The notes: generated from the letters alone by a model not told the origin. A stretch of DNA of 64,000 nt from Ruminiclostridium cellobioparum subsp. termitidis CT1112 (GCF_000350485.1 NZ_AORV01000036.1:62001-126000), one strand, 5' to 3'. Shown: positions 16,796 to 26,062, numbered from the stretch's first letter. Made by a program: numbers and translations.

Positions 16796-17638
16796 TTACT
16801 TTTTACTTGAATACCAAGTTGTTATGAAATCATTTATCTCATTTGCAGGCATTACCAAAGAATATCTGAAATTATCAAAGATATCACGGCCACCGCCTAA
16901 AACAATCCCCGCTATTTCTAATTGCTTATTTAATAAAACACTTCCACTACTACCAAAATTATCATAGGCGGATGTTCTGATTACTAATCGCTGATTCTCT
17001 CCGTTTGCATCGCCAAATTTGACTGGTTTTTTTGAAATAATCGTACCATAAGTGATTTCATTTCTTCCTTCATTCAATGGACTGCTAATAATCGCAACTT
17101 GATCTTTAAAAGCCGGGGTGTTTGAGGCAATATTTAATATTCCAAAAGAATCACTGCAACTAAATTTAAGGATAGCAAGATCATACTCCTCATCAGAATA
17201 AACCACTTCTGCTATAGGTAAAGTCTTATAATAGTCTCTTAACCCTATATGTTGTTCTTGCTGTGCAATGCGTTCATTATATGTTAAATCATCATAAGAG
17301 AGAACATATAAGTGTGCTGGATTGTTGTCTACGGCGTGCAGAGCCGTAAGTGCATAATATACTCCATCAGCCTCAGAAAAAACCACGCCACCAAATCCAG
17401 CGCCATAGCTAAATGATTCGGCGTTTTCTGATATTGTTGCAGTTTCACTAACAATATACAAGGTCGAGGATTTCACCTCATGATTAATTATTTCTTCGAA
17501 ATGTATATTCTTTCTTGTACGACATATGTAATCATATAAAAAAGAACTTCCTATAATGGAGATACATACAACAGCACTAATTACAATGCTTACAATGCTT
17601 ATTGTCTTTTTGCTTTTCCTTGATAATCTTTTTTCCAC
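16796..17638 (-). CDS. Membrane-anchored trypsin-like serine protease
   Basis: Encodes 280 residues from a GTG at 17638, preceded by GGAGGGAG (spacing a little long; an ATG at 17668 lies before the ribosome site and is less likely). A basic N-terminus and one transmembrane helix (about residues 12-36) anchor it, with the catalytic domain outside. The triad is visible: His101 in TALHAV, Asp153 in EYDLAIL and Ser231 in FGSSGSV. It lacks a PDZ domain, so it is not a standard HtrA. It lies alone in the island, 120 bases from the transposon end, and may have lost partners when the transposon inserted. Confidence 0.85.
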   Translation of the reverse strand: MEKRLSRKSKKTISIVSIVISAVVCISIIGSSFLYDYICRTRKNIHFEEIINHEVKSSTLYIVSETATISENAESFSYGAGFGGVVFSEADGVYYALTALHAVDNNPAHLYVLSYDDLTYNERIAQQEQHIGLRDYYKTLPIAEVVYSDEEYDLAILKFSCSDSFGILNIASNTPAFKDQVAIISSPLNEGRNEITYGTIISKKPVKFGDANGENQRLVIRTSAYDNFGSSGSVLLNKQLEIAGIVLGGGRDIFDNFRYSLVMPANEINDFITTWYSSKK

Positions 17639-17759
17639 AGCTACTTTCGCTCCCTCCTTGCATTGCATATTATCCGCATTATATAAATAATCAGCAGCTT
17701 GCCTTTTGCCGGGTATTAAGCGGTTTTGAGGTTATAATACCATGTTTTCTGATATAAAG

Positions 17760-17802
17760 AAAGACATACCTTCCCCTTGGCGAACCTCCAATAAGGATGT
17801 TT
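17760..17802. repeat. Left end of the TnpX-type transposon (attL)
   Basis: Outer arm AAAGACATACCTT (17760-17772), core TTCCCCTTG (17771-17779), inner arm CCAATAAGGATGTTT (17788-17802). The outer and inner arms reappear inverted at 28563-28607, while the core is in direct orientation at both ends, as for attL/attR of a serine recombinase. Confidence 0.85.
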
Positions 17803-17881
17803 ATGAAAATCATAATTGTTCAGCACACAGCCAAACGATTACCGATGAATTGTAAATAATCTTTATTGGAGGATTTGCTTT

Positions 17882-18229
17882 ATGGCAAAGTTTGAATTTG
17901 AATACACAGAAGTTGATGGGTTTCTGTACCCTAACATCGAAATTGACGGAAAAGCCGAGCTTGATAATTTGGGAAAGTATGGACGGTTACGTATGAATTA
18001 TTTACATGAACAAAAGCTGGGGATATATCGCGAGATGCTTCTCACAGGCAAGCTGACAGAGCACTGCACCGCGATGGACAAAACTGCCCTTGAGATGGCG
18101 GAGCGTATTCGTGCCGATTATCTGAAAATGCACCCTATGCCGGATGATACAATGGAGCGGATTCGCTTATCTGAACTGGCACAGGAAATTGCAGACGAGT
18201 GTGTGCTTTATGACCTGATTTACCAATAA
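17882..18229 (+). CDS. tnpV: TnpV transposon-encoded protein
   Basis: Encodes 115 residues matching the TnpV family: the opening YPNIEI, the central LGKYGRLRMNYLHEQKLGIYREML and the conserved C-terminal helix with ERIRLSELAQEIADECVLYDLIY. TnpV is encoded on Tn4451-group elements and is not essential for transposition; its role is unknown. GGAGG precedes the ATG. It is the first gene inside the left end of the transposon, and a strong hairpin terminator follows directly. Confidence 0.9.
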   Translation: MAKFEFEYTEVDGFLYPNIEIDGKAELDNLGKYGRLRMNYLHEQKLGIYREMLLTGKLTEHCTAMDKTALEMAERIRADYLKMHPMPDDTMERIRLSELAQEIADECVLYDLIYQ

Positions 18230-18232
18230 TCC

Positions 18233-18269
18233 CAAGTGCCCTGCTGATTTTTCGGCAGGGCACTTTCAA
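18233..18269 (+). terminator. Terminator of tnpV
   Basis: Stem AGTGCCCTGC / GCAGGGCACT with a 10-base loop, then TTTC. It starts 4-6 bases after the tnpV stop. Confidence 0.85.
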
Positions 18270-18417
18270 CTACACATCCATTGAGTTCGGATATTTCTGA
18301 AATGATACCTCTGGCTATATGGAATAGCTTCAAATGAATGGGTTAGAAGCCTATTATAGAAGGCTTGCACAGGAGTTTACCTCAGATTTTAATTTAAATA
18401 ATTTACAACATTGTAAA

Positions 18418-18452
18418 GGATGCACAGGCTGAAACTTCAACCTGTGCGTCCT
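18418..18452. terminator. Hairpin between tnpV and the surface-protein gene
   Basis: Stem GGATGCACAGG / CCTGTGCGTCC (one mismatch position) with T-rich flanks on the plus side (TCTTTTGTT). It lies 15-49 bases beyond the stop of the large minus-strand gene and probably ends that transcript as well. Confidence 0.7.
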
Positions 18453-18466
18453 CTTTTGTTATTATC

Positions 18467-21400
18467 TTACTTTGTCTTTCTCACGCCTTTTTCATCGACC
18501 TCATATCCGTCAATTTTTGTACTCTTGGCAAGGGAACCGTCGGCGTTAAAATAATACCACTTGCCGTCGATCTGGAGCCACTTACCGGAAACCATGTTGC
18601 CATAAGTGTCAAAATAGTAGGTTTTGTTGTTTCCGTTGGCTCCTAAATCCCAAAAGCCTACCAGCATGATATTGTCGGAGTAGAATCTCCAGTTATTGCC
18701 GTCCTGCACCCAGCCGGTTTTCAAAACCCCGGTGGTTTCAAAGAAATACTTCACACCATCAATGGTCTGCGTCCCGGTAAGGGCTTTGCCGTCCTTGTAG
18801 TACAGATACTGTCCAGCGTCGTTTTTCGCCCAGCCCTGTGCGGTAGATGGGTCAATGGTCAGCTTGATATAGCGGTGAAGCATGGAGCTGACCTCTGCGC
18901 GGGTGGCGCTGGTCTGCGGATTAAACTGATTGCTTGTGCCGCCCATCATAATGCCTGCCTGCTGCATTGCTGTGACTGCTGTTTTGTAGGTGCTGCCAAT
19001 GTTTAAGGCATCTGCGTAGGTTGTTGCAGTACGGGTCACCGGCAGGGTGTAGCCGGTTGACTTGGCGTAGTTGCTAAAGATAACCGCGATTTCTTCACGG
19101 GTGATGGCACGGTCAGGTTCAAACTTGCTGTTTCCTGTGCCCTGCACAATGCCCTTGCTGTACGCCCATTCGATATACGGGCCGAAGGCGCTGTCGGCTT
19201 TCACATCGGTAAAGCTGTTACTGGTGTAGATTTTGGTGTCTACATTTACCAGTCTGCCGAGGGCTGTTACCAGCATTGCCCTTGTCATGGCAGTGTCGGG
19301 CGCAAAGGTGGTGTCTGTTGTGCCGGAGAGAAGACCTCTGCCGACTACATAATCAATGGAATCCTTTGCCGGGTGGGTGGTAATATCCGTGAATTTCGCT
19401 GAGGGAGCGGTATAGCCAATGCCGTACAGGGAGAAGTGTGCCGTGGTGAATATCACACAGCCGCTGTTTGCATCGTAAGCAGAGCCCGCGATACGGGTAG
19501 CGTTGCCCTTTGCGTCTACATAGACCGCATACAGGCCGCCGATTGCTTCACCCTTGGCCGGTGTATATGGCACGGAAACCGTCGCGATACCGCCTCCAAA
19601 GCTGGAAACCGCCACATTTTTGCCATTCTTGGTATAGTTCACTGTCAAGTCATAGATCGGACGCGTGCCAATCATGGTTTTGGCCGAAGCGGACAGCTTG
19701 GCGTTTGGTACAATGGTGATGCTGATATTGCCGGTGCTCTGCTTCTGGATTTCCGCCAGTGCCTTTGTATCAAAGGAAAGGGTCACGGGGGAGCCGTTCA
19801 GCTCAAGGCTGGTTACCCCTGCGCTCACAAGGCTGTTCAGGGAGGTGCGGGTCAAATGAGTTGTCAGAGAGGTTGCGCCCTTTGGCATGGTAACATTCAG
19901 CGCAATGGTGGTGCCGTTTGCAGTTTTTCCCTGTGCTTTCGCGTCGGTCTGTGCCTTGGCAATGGCGTCGGTGATTGATTTTTCAGGGATAGCTGCACTT
20001 GCCGCGCCGTTTGTTCCCGCGGTTGCAGTTACAGGTGTTGTCGCCGTTACCGGCTGGTCGGGTTTCTTTTCCGGTGTCGTGGTTGTTGGAGTGCTGCCGG
20101 AGTCACCGCCAGAGGAGGAACCGCCGCCGGAGCCACCGCCATTTCCACCGCCGCCGTTGTAGCTCCAGCCTGCCGTAACAGTTAGGTTAGAGGTCACGCT
20201 GGTAAATTCCTTATCCCAGCCGGTGAAGGTATAGCCGCTACGGGAAACGGTGGGAGCTGCTGCGGAGCCGCCGTTTGGAACCGTCTGCGTCAGCTCTCCG
20301 CCGCCTGTTCGTGTGCCGCCGTTTAGGTCAAAGGTAATGGTATAGCCAACGGTACTTGCTGGGTACACCTTCACGCCATTCACCCAAACCGCGCCGCCGG
20401 TGAGGGTTTTGCTTCCTCCCACTGTGCCTGTGACCGTCACCGTGCCGTCTGATACCGTAAGGTCTGCGGCGACTGGCTGACCATAAAATTCAGCCGGTAA
20501 GCTGCCGTTGACAGTGACATTTGTACCCGCCCCGCTGACGGTCAGCCCGCCCACCACATCTCCGCCTGCACTGACGGTTGTATTGGTGGTGACTGTGCCG
20601 CCAGTGATGACGACACCGCCGGTGCTGCCGTATAGTGCAAAACTGCCACCGTTGGCATTTACTGTGCCACTCTCAATTGTAATATTCGCTGCTGAAACAG
20701 CGCCTTTGCCTCCGCTGACATTTACCACACCGCTGGTATTGATTAAAACGTTTCCATCCGCTGCCTGTATGCCGTTAGCACTCCATATAGGCTCAGTGTC
20801 GGTGAAGCCGGTGGCTGTCACACTGGCACTGCCGGTAATGGAAAGGTTACCGTCAAAGGCAACCAGCCCGTTCAAACCTCCGCTTACTGCGATGACTGTT
20901 CCGCTTTCAATGGCGATGCTGTCAGCCCCTGCTGCATCGTTATCGGCTGATGTTACCGTAAGGATATGGGACCCTCCCTGGATGGTAAGGCCGCCTGTAA
21001 TATTAATTCCCCGTGCCCATTGCTCTGTCACATTCATGGTGACATCCTCTGTCAGCACAAGAGTGATGTTGTCGGTCTGGGCGCATTGAATATCTATTTT
21101 ATTGCTGCCGCTATAGCTGCCGTCCAGTGTCAGGGTGGCTGTGGCTGCGTCCCATGTCCAGCCGGTACCGGATTGATTGAATAAAAGGCTTATGCCGGTT
21201 TGCCCACCGATATCCATGGTACCGGTGACACTGCCGGCCGTCATCAGCGTTGCCGATGCCTGATGATCTGCCGTAACAGTTACCGTGCCGGCGTAGGTGT
21301 TGCTTCCCGCTCTCAGCGTAACGGTTTGACTTCCGGCAGGCAGAAGGACACAGAGCTTGCCCTCCGCACTGGTGCTGCTGCCGGTAACGCCGATGGCTGG

Positions 21401-22717
21401 TACGGAAGCGGTGACATCGGTCACTTCTGTTATTGCACTTACACCGTCAAGGGTCAGCAAGACCTTGTAGACCTGCGTGCCTTCTATCGTGATGCTGCCG
21501 CCTGTAATATTATAATCGGAAAACCAGTTACCGAAAAATGGGTTGATGTTCAGCACAAGGTTACCGCTTGTCATATTGAGTTTCCTGCCGTTGCTAATAT
21601 TCAGCCCGCCGCCTATGCCGTTGCCGCCGCATGTAACCGTTCCGCTGGTAGAAATGGTTACGTCTCCACTTTCTGCATAAATACCGCTGGCATCGGTTCC
21701 CGTTGCAGTCGTTTTGACGCTTGCAGTATCGGTAATCGTTACGCCCCACAGTCCGCAGATGACTACTGCCCACGGACGTGTGCCTGATCCGGCACTTGTG
21801 GCATTTATCTGTGCATTCCCTCCGACTGTGAGTGTGTTTAAGACCTCAATTGCACAAGGCAGTGGATTGGTGCTCTGTGAATTAATTGTCAGCGTATCAC
21901 CGGTGCCTGTAATTTCCAGATTGCCATTACAGAAAAGAGCACTGTCAGAATCACTGTTAATCGCCACATCACCACGATATACAAGCCCGATAGAATCGTC
22001 GGAATCACAGTGAATGGCAATTGACTCGCCCTGATAGGCGCTGGTGAGTGCCAGGGTGGCTGTGGCTGCGTCCCATGTCCAGCCGTCTGTGCCGCCCGCA
22101 TCGACACGCAGGTCAGAGACCGTTGTGCCGCCGATGTCCATGGTGCCGGTGACAGTGCCGCTCGCAAGCTGCATACTGCCCCGTGCCTGCGGCACAGCCA
22201 CTTTTCCCACCGTCACGATGATGGCCGGGGCGCTCACCCCCTCCGCTACTATCAAACCCGACCGCAAATCCAACGTTGGGGTAAAGATGTGATCCCCCTC
22301 GGTATCTCCGTCATAGACCGGGGCGGAAGTCCAGCCCGAAACATCGACGGTGGCTTCTTCCTTGATTTCCTGTGTTTCTTCCTGTGCTTCCGGCTCGTGC
22401 GCCTCGCTGTCCGTAGCGGTGTCATTGCCGCTTACAGCAGCCGTTATGGAGGAACCGGTAGTGACCGTTACCGTTCTTGTGACGGTCACCGTCAGCTCGG
22501 TCGGCAGATTTAGTTTGCTCTCCTGTGTACCGGTTTCCACCGTCTGTACGGCAATATCCGCTTCCAAAGCTGCAAAGGCGGTGATTTCACCGCTGGTTCC
22601 CAGCCCTGCACCGGAATCCTTGGTATCGGTTTCGGCAAACGCAGTTGTTGGCAGCATCGTGATTACCATGCACACCGACAATATCAGGCTGCCGATTTGT
22701 TTCCATGTTCGTTTCAT
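18467..22717 (-). CDS. Large SLH-domain surface protein with glucan-binding-type repeats
   Basis: Encodes 1416 residues. A Sec signal peptide (residues 1-28, ending TTAFAET) is followed by two copies of a beta-rich module starting with GTMDIGG and containing WTWDAATATL (near 190 and 500), each leading into right-handed-helix-like repeats. An InlB B-type repeat follows (about 810-860, ITFDLNGG ... GYTFTGWD), then a Gly/Ser/Thr linker, a beta domain, three SLH modules (about 1115-1295, e.g. FTDVKADSAFGPYIEWAYSKG) for attachment to secondary wall polymer, and choline/glucan-binding-type repeats (WRFYSDN, KWYYFNADG) at the C-terminus. It is likely an adhesin. A ribosome binding site AGGAGG precedes the ATG. 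As transposon cargo it would change the cell surface of the host. Confidence 0.92.
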   Translation of the reverse strand: MKRTWKQIGSLILSVCMVITMLPTTAFAETDTKDSGAGLGTSGEITAFAALEADIAVQTVETGTQESKLNLPTELTVTVTRTVTVTTGSSITAAVSGNDTATDSEAHEPEAQEETQEIKEEATVDVSGWTSAPVYDGDTEGDHIFTPTLDLRSGLIVAEGVSAPAIIVTVGKVAVPQARGSMQLASGTVTGTMDIGGTTVSDLRVDAGGTDGWTWDAATATLALTSAYQGESIAIHCDSDDSIGLVYRGDVAINSDSDSALFCNGNLEITGTGDTLTINSQSTNPLPCAIEVLNTLTVGGNAQINATSAGSGTRPWAVVICGLWGVTITDTASVKTTATGTDASGIYAESGDVTISTSGTVTCGGNGIGGGLNISNGRKLNMTSGNLVLNINPFFGNWFSDYNITGGSITIEGTQVYKVLLTLDGVSAITEVTDVTASVPAIGVTGSSTSAEGKLCVLLPAGSQTVTLRAGSNTYAGTVTVTADHQASATLMTAGSVTGTMDIGGQTGISLLFNQSGTGWTWDAATATLTLDGSYSGSNKIDIQCAQTDNITLVLTEDVTMNVTEQWARGINITGGLTIQGGSHILTVTSADNDAAGADSIAIESGTVIAVSGGLNGLVAFDGNLSITGSASVTATGFTDTEPIWSANGIQAADGNVLINTSGVVNVSGGKGAVSAANITIESGTVNANGGSFALYGSTGGVVITGGTVTTNTTVSAGGDVVGGLTVSGAGTNVTVNGSLPAEFYGQPVAADLTVSDGTVTVTGTVGGSKTLTGGAVWVNGVKVYPASTVGYTITFDLNGGTRTGGGELTQTVPNGGSAAAPTVSRSGYTFTGWDKEFTSVTSNLTVTAGWSYNGGGGNGGGSGGGSSSGGDSGSTPTTTTPEKKPDQPVTATTPVTATAGTNGAASAAIPEKSITDAIAKAQTDAKAQGKTANGTTIALNVTMPKGATSLTTHLTRTSLNSLVSAGVTSLELNGSPVTLSFDTKALAEIQKQSTGNISITIVPNAKLSASAKTMIGTRPIYDLTVNYTKNGKNVAVSSFGGGIATVSVPYTPAKGEAIGGLYAVYVDAKGNATRIAGSAYDANSGCVIFTTAHFSLYGIGYTAPSAKFTDITTHPAKDSIDYVVGRGLLSGTTDTTFAPDTAMTRAMLVTALGRLVNVDTKIYTSNSFTDVKADSAFGPYIEWAYSKGIVQGTGNSKFEPDRAITREEIAVIFSNYAKSTGYTLPVTRTATTYADALNIGSTYKTAVTAMQQAGIMMGGTSNQFNPQTSATRAEVSSMLHRYIKLTIDPSTAQGWAKNDAGQYLYYKDGKALTGTQTIDGVKYFFETTGVLKTGWVQDGNNWRFYSDNIMLVGFWDLGANGNNKTYYFDTYGNMVSGKWLQIDGKWYYFNADGSLAKSTKIDGYEVDEKGVRKTK

Positions 22718-22739
22718 TTTATTTCTTACCTCCTACATT

Positions 22740-22889
22740 CTAATTTTTGTTTTCGGAGCCTGTTTCGTCCGTCAACATGTTCATGAGCTCATCAATGCTC
22801 AGGCTTGCAACCTTTGACCAATAGACGCGGCTGCCGTCCGTGCGGGGAAGATGAAGCATTCGGTTTACTTCCATACTTGTTTCATCCAT
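22740..22889 (-). CDS. 49-residue protein between surface protein and DUF2442 gene
   Basis: Encodes 49 residues from ATG 22889 (overlapping the end of the DUF2442 gene by 8 bases, with GGGAGG just upstream) to TAG at 22740. Sequence features: MDETSMEVNRMLHLPRTD start, then SRVYWSKVASLSIDELMNML. It ends 22 bases before the surface-protein start. No family is recognised. The overlap and ribosome site support expression as part of one operon with both neighbours. Confidence 0.65.
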   Translation of the reverse strand: MDETSMEVNRMLHLPRTDGSRVYWSKVASLSIDELMNMLTDETGSENKN

Positions 22890-23199
22890 TCATGCCTCCC
22901 TGCTTGTAATGGTCTTGGCTTTGCCGTGCATTGCCCCGGGACAGCAGCATATCCAAAATTTCCTTGAGGATAAGGGACACCCCACCGGGCCAGTAGAGCT
23001 GTTTTCCATCGGTATAAGGCTTACAGAAGTCTCCGCTTTCGATGAGAGCGGCAAAAGCCGGCTCGTGAATTCTCTCCCCAAGCTCCAGCAGAATGGCGTG
23101 ACCGCTCTCCAGCGTAATGCCAAAGCTGTCCCCATCAAATGCCTCGACCCGGAGGATTTTTGACTTCGCCATTGCAGTTTGTTCAGACCATAGTTCCAT
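22882..23199 (-). CDS. DUF2442 domain protein
   Basis: Encodes 105 residues, start at 23199 after AAGGTGG (an ATG 5 codons earlier is possible). The pattern of VEAFDGDSFGITLESGHAI, then PYTDGKQLYWPGG and SLILKEIL, matches DUF2442 proteins, small cytoplasmic proteins common on mobile elements and next to toxin-antitoxin genes. Function unknown. It heads the operon that leads to the surface-protein gene. Confidence 0.75.
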   Translation of the reverse strand: MELWSEQTAMAKSKILRVEAFDGDSFGITLESGHAILLELGERIHEPAFAALIESGDFCKPYTDGKQLYWPGGVSLILKEILDMLLSRGNARQSQDHYKQGGMNG

Positions 23200-23344
23200 A
23201 ACCCACCTTCTCATCTAAAACCACAGGCCTAAAAAAGCCAGCCTGTTTGTATGGCCTACACCACCTTATTTTACCATCCCCTAAAATGAAAAGTGGCCAG
23301 TGTGTCAAAATTGCCACACTGACCATAAAACTTTTTTGATTCTG

Positions 23345-24013
23345 TTATTCTCGCTCGAACTGATACCCCTCGCCCTTGGATAATATGATACAATATCCGC
23401 TGCCCTCTAATTTTGCCCGTAGGCGCTTGAGCGTACTTCTCAAGGCGTTGCTGTCGCCTGTCATAGGCTGCTTCCACACCTTTTCATACAGGTATTCGGC
23501 ACCGATAAAGCGACCCACATTCTGCGCAAAGAGCAGCAGCAGGGCAAATTCCTTTTGGGTCAGCAACAGATCGGTTCCGTCCAGCAAAGCCACTCCGACC
23601 GTCACATCAAGGGATAGGCGGTCACGGGTCAGTTTTTCTGGAATCTGCTCCGACCGGCGCAGGAGCGCTTCCACCCGTGCCAGCAGAACCCCGAAATCGT
23701 AGGGCTTTGCAAGGTAGTCATCGCCTCCTGCGGTCAGTCCCCGCACAACGTCCTCCGGTGTAGTCAGTCCCGTCAGCAGAAGCACCGGTATCTGCGAGTG
23801 CTGCCGCAGTTCTGCGATAAAGTCCAACCCGCTGCCGTCCGGCAGCATAATATCCAGTACAATCAAATCCGGCATTTGTGTTTCCAGTTCTTTACGCGCT
23901 TCAAAAAGCGTCAGCGCAGCAGCAATCCCATAGCCCCTCCGGGTGAGCAGCCGCTCATTGCCCCGCAGAATCTGCTCGTTGTCCTCTACCAGTAAAATCA
24001 TTTTTTTACGCAT
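23345..24013 (-). CDS. OmpR/PhoB-type response regulator (transposon cargo)
   Basis: Encodes 222 residues: receiver domain with Asp10-Asp11-type acidic pocket (VEDNE), phosphoacceptor Asp54 (VLDIMLPDGSG), Thr in LLLTGL and Lys in YLAKPYD, then a winged-helix domain (about 125-220, QKEFALLLLFAQN and STLKRLRAKLE). The start at 24013 follows GGGGGG at the end of the kinase gene; an upstream GTG at 24022 would overlap the kinase stop. It is co-transcribed with the kinase. The divergence-free gap of 145 bases to the DUF2442 gene suggests that it may control the cargo operon (inference). Confidence 0.92.
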   Translation of the reverse strand: MRKKMILLVEDNEQILRGNERLLTRRGYGIAAALTLFEARKELETQMPDLIVLDIMLPDGSGLDFIAELRQHSQIPVLLLTGLTTPEDVVRGLTAGGDDYLAKPYDFGVLLARVEALLRRSEQIPEKLTRDRLSLDVTVGVALLDGTDLLLTQKEFALLLLFAQNVGRFIGAEYLYEKVWKQPMTGDSNALRSTLKRLRAKLEGSGYCIILSKGEGYQFERE

Positions 24014-24018
24014 GCTCT

Positions 24019-25302
24019 TCACCCCCCAAATTGTCCCTCATAGGTCGGCAGGATAAACGCCGCCAGCGTACCGCCACCCGGTAGATTCTCAATCCAAATC
24101 CGCCCGCCATAGGATTCCACCACGGTCTTGCACAGATACAGGCCAAAGCCCGTGCCGCCTGTAGAAACACCCCGTTCAAACACATGGGGAAGAAGCTCGG
24201 CGGAAATACCGGAGCCGGTGTCCTCCACCCGCACCAGAATCTCATGCCCTGTTTTTTCAGCTTGTAGGGTAATCTCTCCCTGTTTTGTATAGGCGGCCGC
24301 ATTTTGCAGAAGATTTGCTACCACCTGTGCCAGCAGATCGGCATTGCCGAATACCTCAAGTCCGTCCGCAATATCCGTTTTCAGAAGATTGCCCTGCTTT
24401 TTCAAATGCAGGGCAAAGATATCCGCACTGCTGCGTAGGAGCGTTGAAAAATCCACGGCCTGCCTGTCGGTCTTCTCCCGCAGAAAGGAAAGCGTCAACA
24501 TACCGCCAACCATGCGGGTCAGCCGCATAATCTCTTCCTGTGCATTTAGGAGCAGCTCCGTTGCTTGTGCATCGTTCACCGCTTCCTCTGTGTCCTGAAG
24601 CATTTCTGCCACAGTCTGTATATTGACTGAAATGACGGTGAGCGGCGTACGCATTTCGTGGGAGGTGTTGGACAAGAATTCGGTTTTTGCACGGCTGGTT
24701 CTCTCAAGAATATGGTTTTGCTCGTCCAGCCTTTTCTGCTGTTCGTTGTAAAGCCGAAATTGCATCAGCATGACAATACTCAGGGCAAGGCCAACCACGA
24801 CAAACCCAAACACCGTATCCGTCATCACAAGCCAACGGCTGCTGTAATAGGCGCCCGGGTCAAAAGTCAAATAGGCATACAGGCAAAGCCCTATGTAAAA
24901 CAACATCTCAAACAGTGCAATGATAACTGCCTTTTTCCCTTCCAGCATAAAAACCGTAAATACCATAGCAAAGATAAAAAAATAAGGGGTTGCGCCATAA
25001 TATCCGCCATTTAAAAAAAAGAAAATGGGAAACCCTACGAAAAAAACAGCCAGAATAGTAATCAAATAACACTGCTGATATTTTCCGCTTTTGGAAGCAT
25101 ACACTAAAAGTACTGCGGCTAGCAGGGCAAATACCAGATACACGATGGTATTTTGCAGCTTTTCTCCCATTACAACAGCGACGATAGCGGATATAAGGCT
25201 GACTGTCACACCCGCCATTGCCAGAATGTTGAACAGCCGTATCCGCAGGTCAAGGCACTTATCGAAGAAGCTACTGCTGATTAACAAACGTAATTGATTC
25301 AT
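24019..25302 (-). CDS. Sensor histidine kinase (transposon cargo)
   Basis: Encodes 427 residues: six predicted transmembrane helices (about 22-180) without a large extracellular loop, then a HisKA domain (His215 in SNTSHEMRTPLT) and HATPase with N-box LLQNAAAYT, G1 VEDTGSGIS and G2 GGTGFGLYL. It should phosphorylate the adjacent OmpR-type regulator. The sensory part is membrane-embedded, so the signal may be in the membrane or cell envelope. The GC content matches the rest of the transposon and differs from the host kinase at 7080. Confidence 0.92.
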   Translation of the reverse strand: MNQLRLLISSSFFDKCLDLRIRLFNILAMAGVTVSLISAIVAVVMGEKLQNTIVYLVFALLAAVLLVYASKSGKYQQCYLITILAVFFVGFPIFFFLNGGYYGATPYFFIFAMVFTVFMLEGKKAVIIALFEMLFYIGLCLYAYLTFDPGAYYSSRWLVMTDTVFGFVVVGLALSIVMLMQFRLYNEQQKRLDEQNHILERTSRAKTEFLSNTSHEMRTPLTVISVNIQTVAEMLQDTEEAVNDAQATELLLNAQEEIMRLTRMVGGMLTLSFLREKTDRQAVDFSTLLRSSADIFALHLKKQGNLLKTDIADGLEVFGNADLLAQVVANLLQNAAAYTKQGEITLQAEKTGHEILVRVEDTGSGISAELLPHVFERGVSTGGTGFGLYLCKTVVESYGGRIWIENLPGGGTLAAFILPTYEGQFGG

Positions 25303-25505
25303 CTGTCACGCTCCTGATCTCCCGCTTTGGGCTTACGGCCGTTTCCTTTCCGTCCATCCTCTGGCTTACTTGCCTCTTTTGGAATTGCCCATATGTTGCC
25401 GATTCTCTGCACACCCGGAATGCGTCCGCTGGTACAGTAATAATTCACCATACGGGTAGTCAGCCCCCAATTCTTTGCCGCTTCCTTTACGCTGAAATAT
25501 TCCAT
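25299..25505 (-). CDS. Excisionase-like helix-turn-helix protein
   Basis: Encodes 68 residues. The N-terminal MEYFSVKEAAKNWGLTTRM is the winged-helix fold of MerR/excisionase-type DNA-binding proteins (SVKEAAxxxGLT, then YYCTSGRIPGVQRIGNIW). The basic C-terminal tail may add DNA contact. It overlaps the kinase start by 4 bases. On mobile elements such proteins act as excision directionality factors or small repressors; here it may link the two-component operon to element control. Confidence 0.82.
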   Translation of the reverse strand: MEYFSVKEAAKNWGLTTRMVNYYCTSGRIPGVQRIGNIWAIPKEASKPEDGRKGNGRKPKAGDQERDR

Positions 25506-25849
25506 CCTGGATTGCCCTCCGTTTGTATGTTTCTTTTTCTATTATATTTCTTAACTTAGAAATAATCAAGCGTCAAGACATAATGTGATGCGAAACTTGT
25601 TTCCACCTACTCAAAAACGTAGTATCAAGACTTACTTCCTGCTATTAAATAAGTAAAAAAGAGGCGGCAAGCCAGACACTGACATTCACGCACCAGCTTG
25701 ACAAACTTCAACGGACCTGTTACCATAAATTTACGGCAGAAAGGCCGTACCAAAAGAAGAATAACGAATAGAAGCAAAGCCTAATGAAGTCGACACCTGC
25801 CGTGTCGGTCTTGTTAGGCTTTTTATTTTTTCCGAAAGGAGGTGTGAAT
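25506..25849. other. Divergent promoter region with an attenuator-like hairpin
   Basis: About 340 bases between the excisionase-like gene (minus) and the next plus-strand genes. It contains the attenuator-like hairpin at 25776-25833 and no other gene that I can support. Confidence 0.6.
25776..25833 (+). terminator. Nested hairpin with T-run, candidate attenuator
   Basis: Outer stem AGCCTAA / TTAGGCT encloses an inner stem CGACAC / GTGTCG; TTTTTATTTTTT follows. It precedes an AAAGGAGGTG ribosome site by about 7 bases and therefore sits in the leader of the tnpW/recombinase operon, where it may act as a regulated terminator. Confidence 0.65.
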
Positions 25850-26044
25850 ATGATTTTTTACTTTTGGAGCGAAGCGACACCCTGCCACGTGCGGCAGGGA
25901 AAACTATATTGGCAAACTGTTAAAATTTGCGATATAGGCAGGAATAGGCGAGTAGCAGACTCGCCGGAAAACGGCTTGCAGGCAAAGCCTGCAATGGAAA
26001 TCCGAGGGTATCCTTGGAATGTCTTTGGACTGTCGGCTCAATAG
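25850..26044 (+). CDS. Hypothetical 64-residue protein of the transposon
   Basis: An ATG at 25850 follows one of the strongest ribosome sites in the window (AAAGGAGGTGTGAAT). The product begins MIFYFWSEATPCHVRQGKLY and ends at 26044, 18 bases before the next gene. No family is recognised, and composition is ordinary. The position right after the attenuator-like hairpin would also fit a leader peptide role. The strong ribosome site argues for translation; a role is not known. Confidence 0.5.
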   Translation: MIFYFWSEATPCHVRQGKLYWQTVKICDIGRNRRVADSPENGLQAKPAMEIRGYPWNVFGLSAQ

Positions 26045-26062
26045 CCGGAAAAGAGGTGTAAA

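Noticed and set aside
19436-22817. Long plus-strand frames opposite the SLH surface protein
   Set aside because: Shadows of a GC-rich repetitive gene; they lack ribosome sites and known domains.
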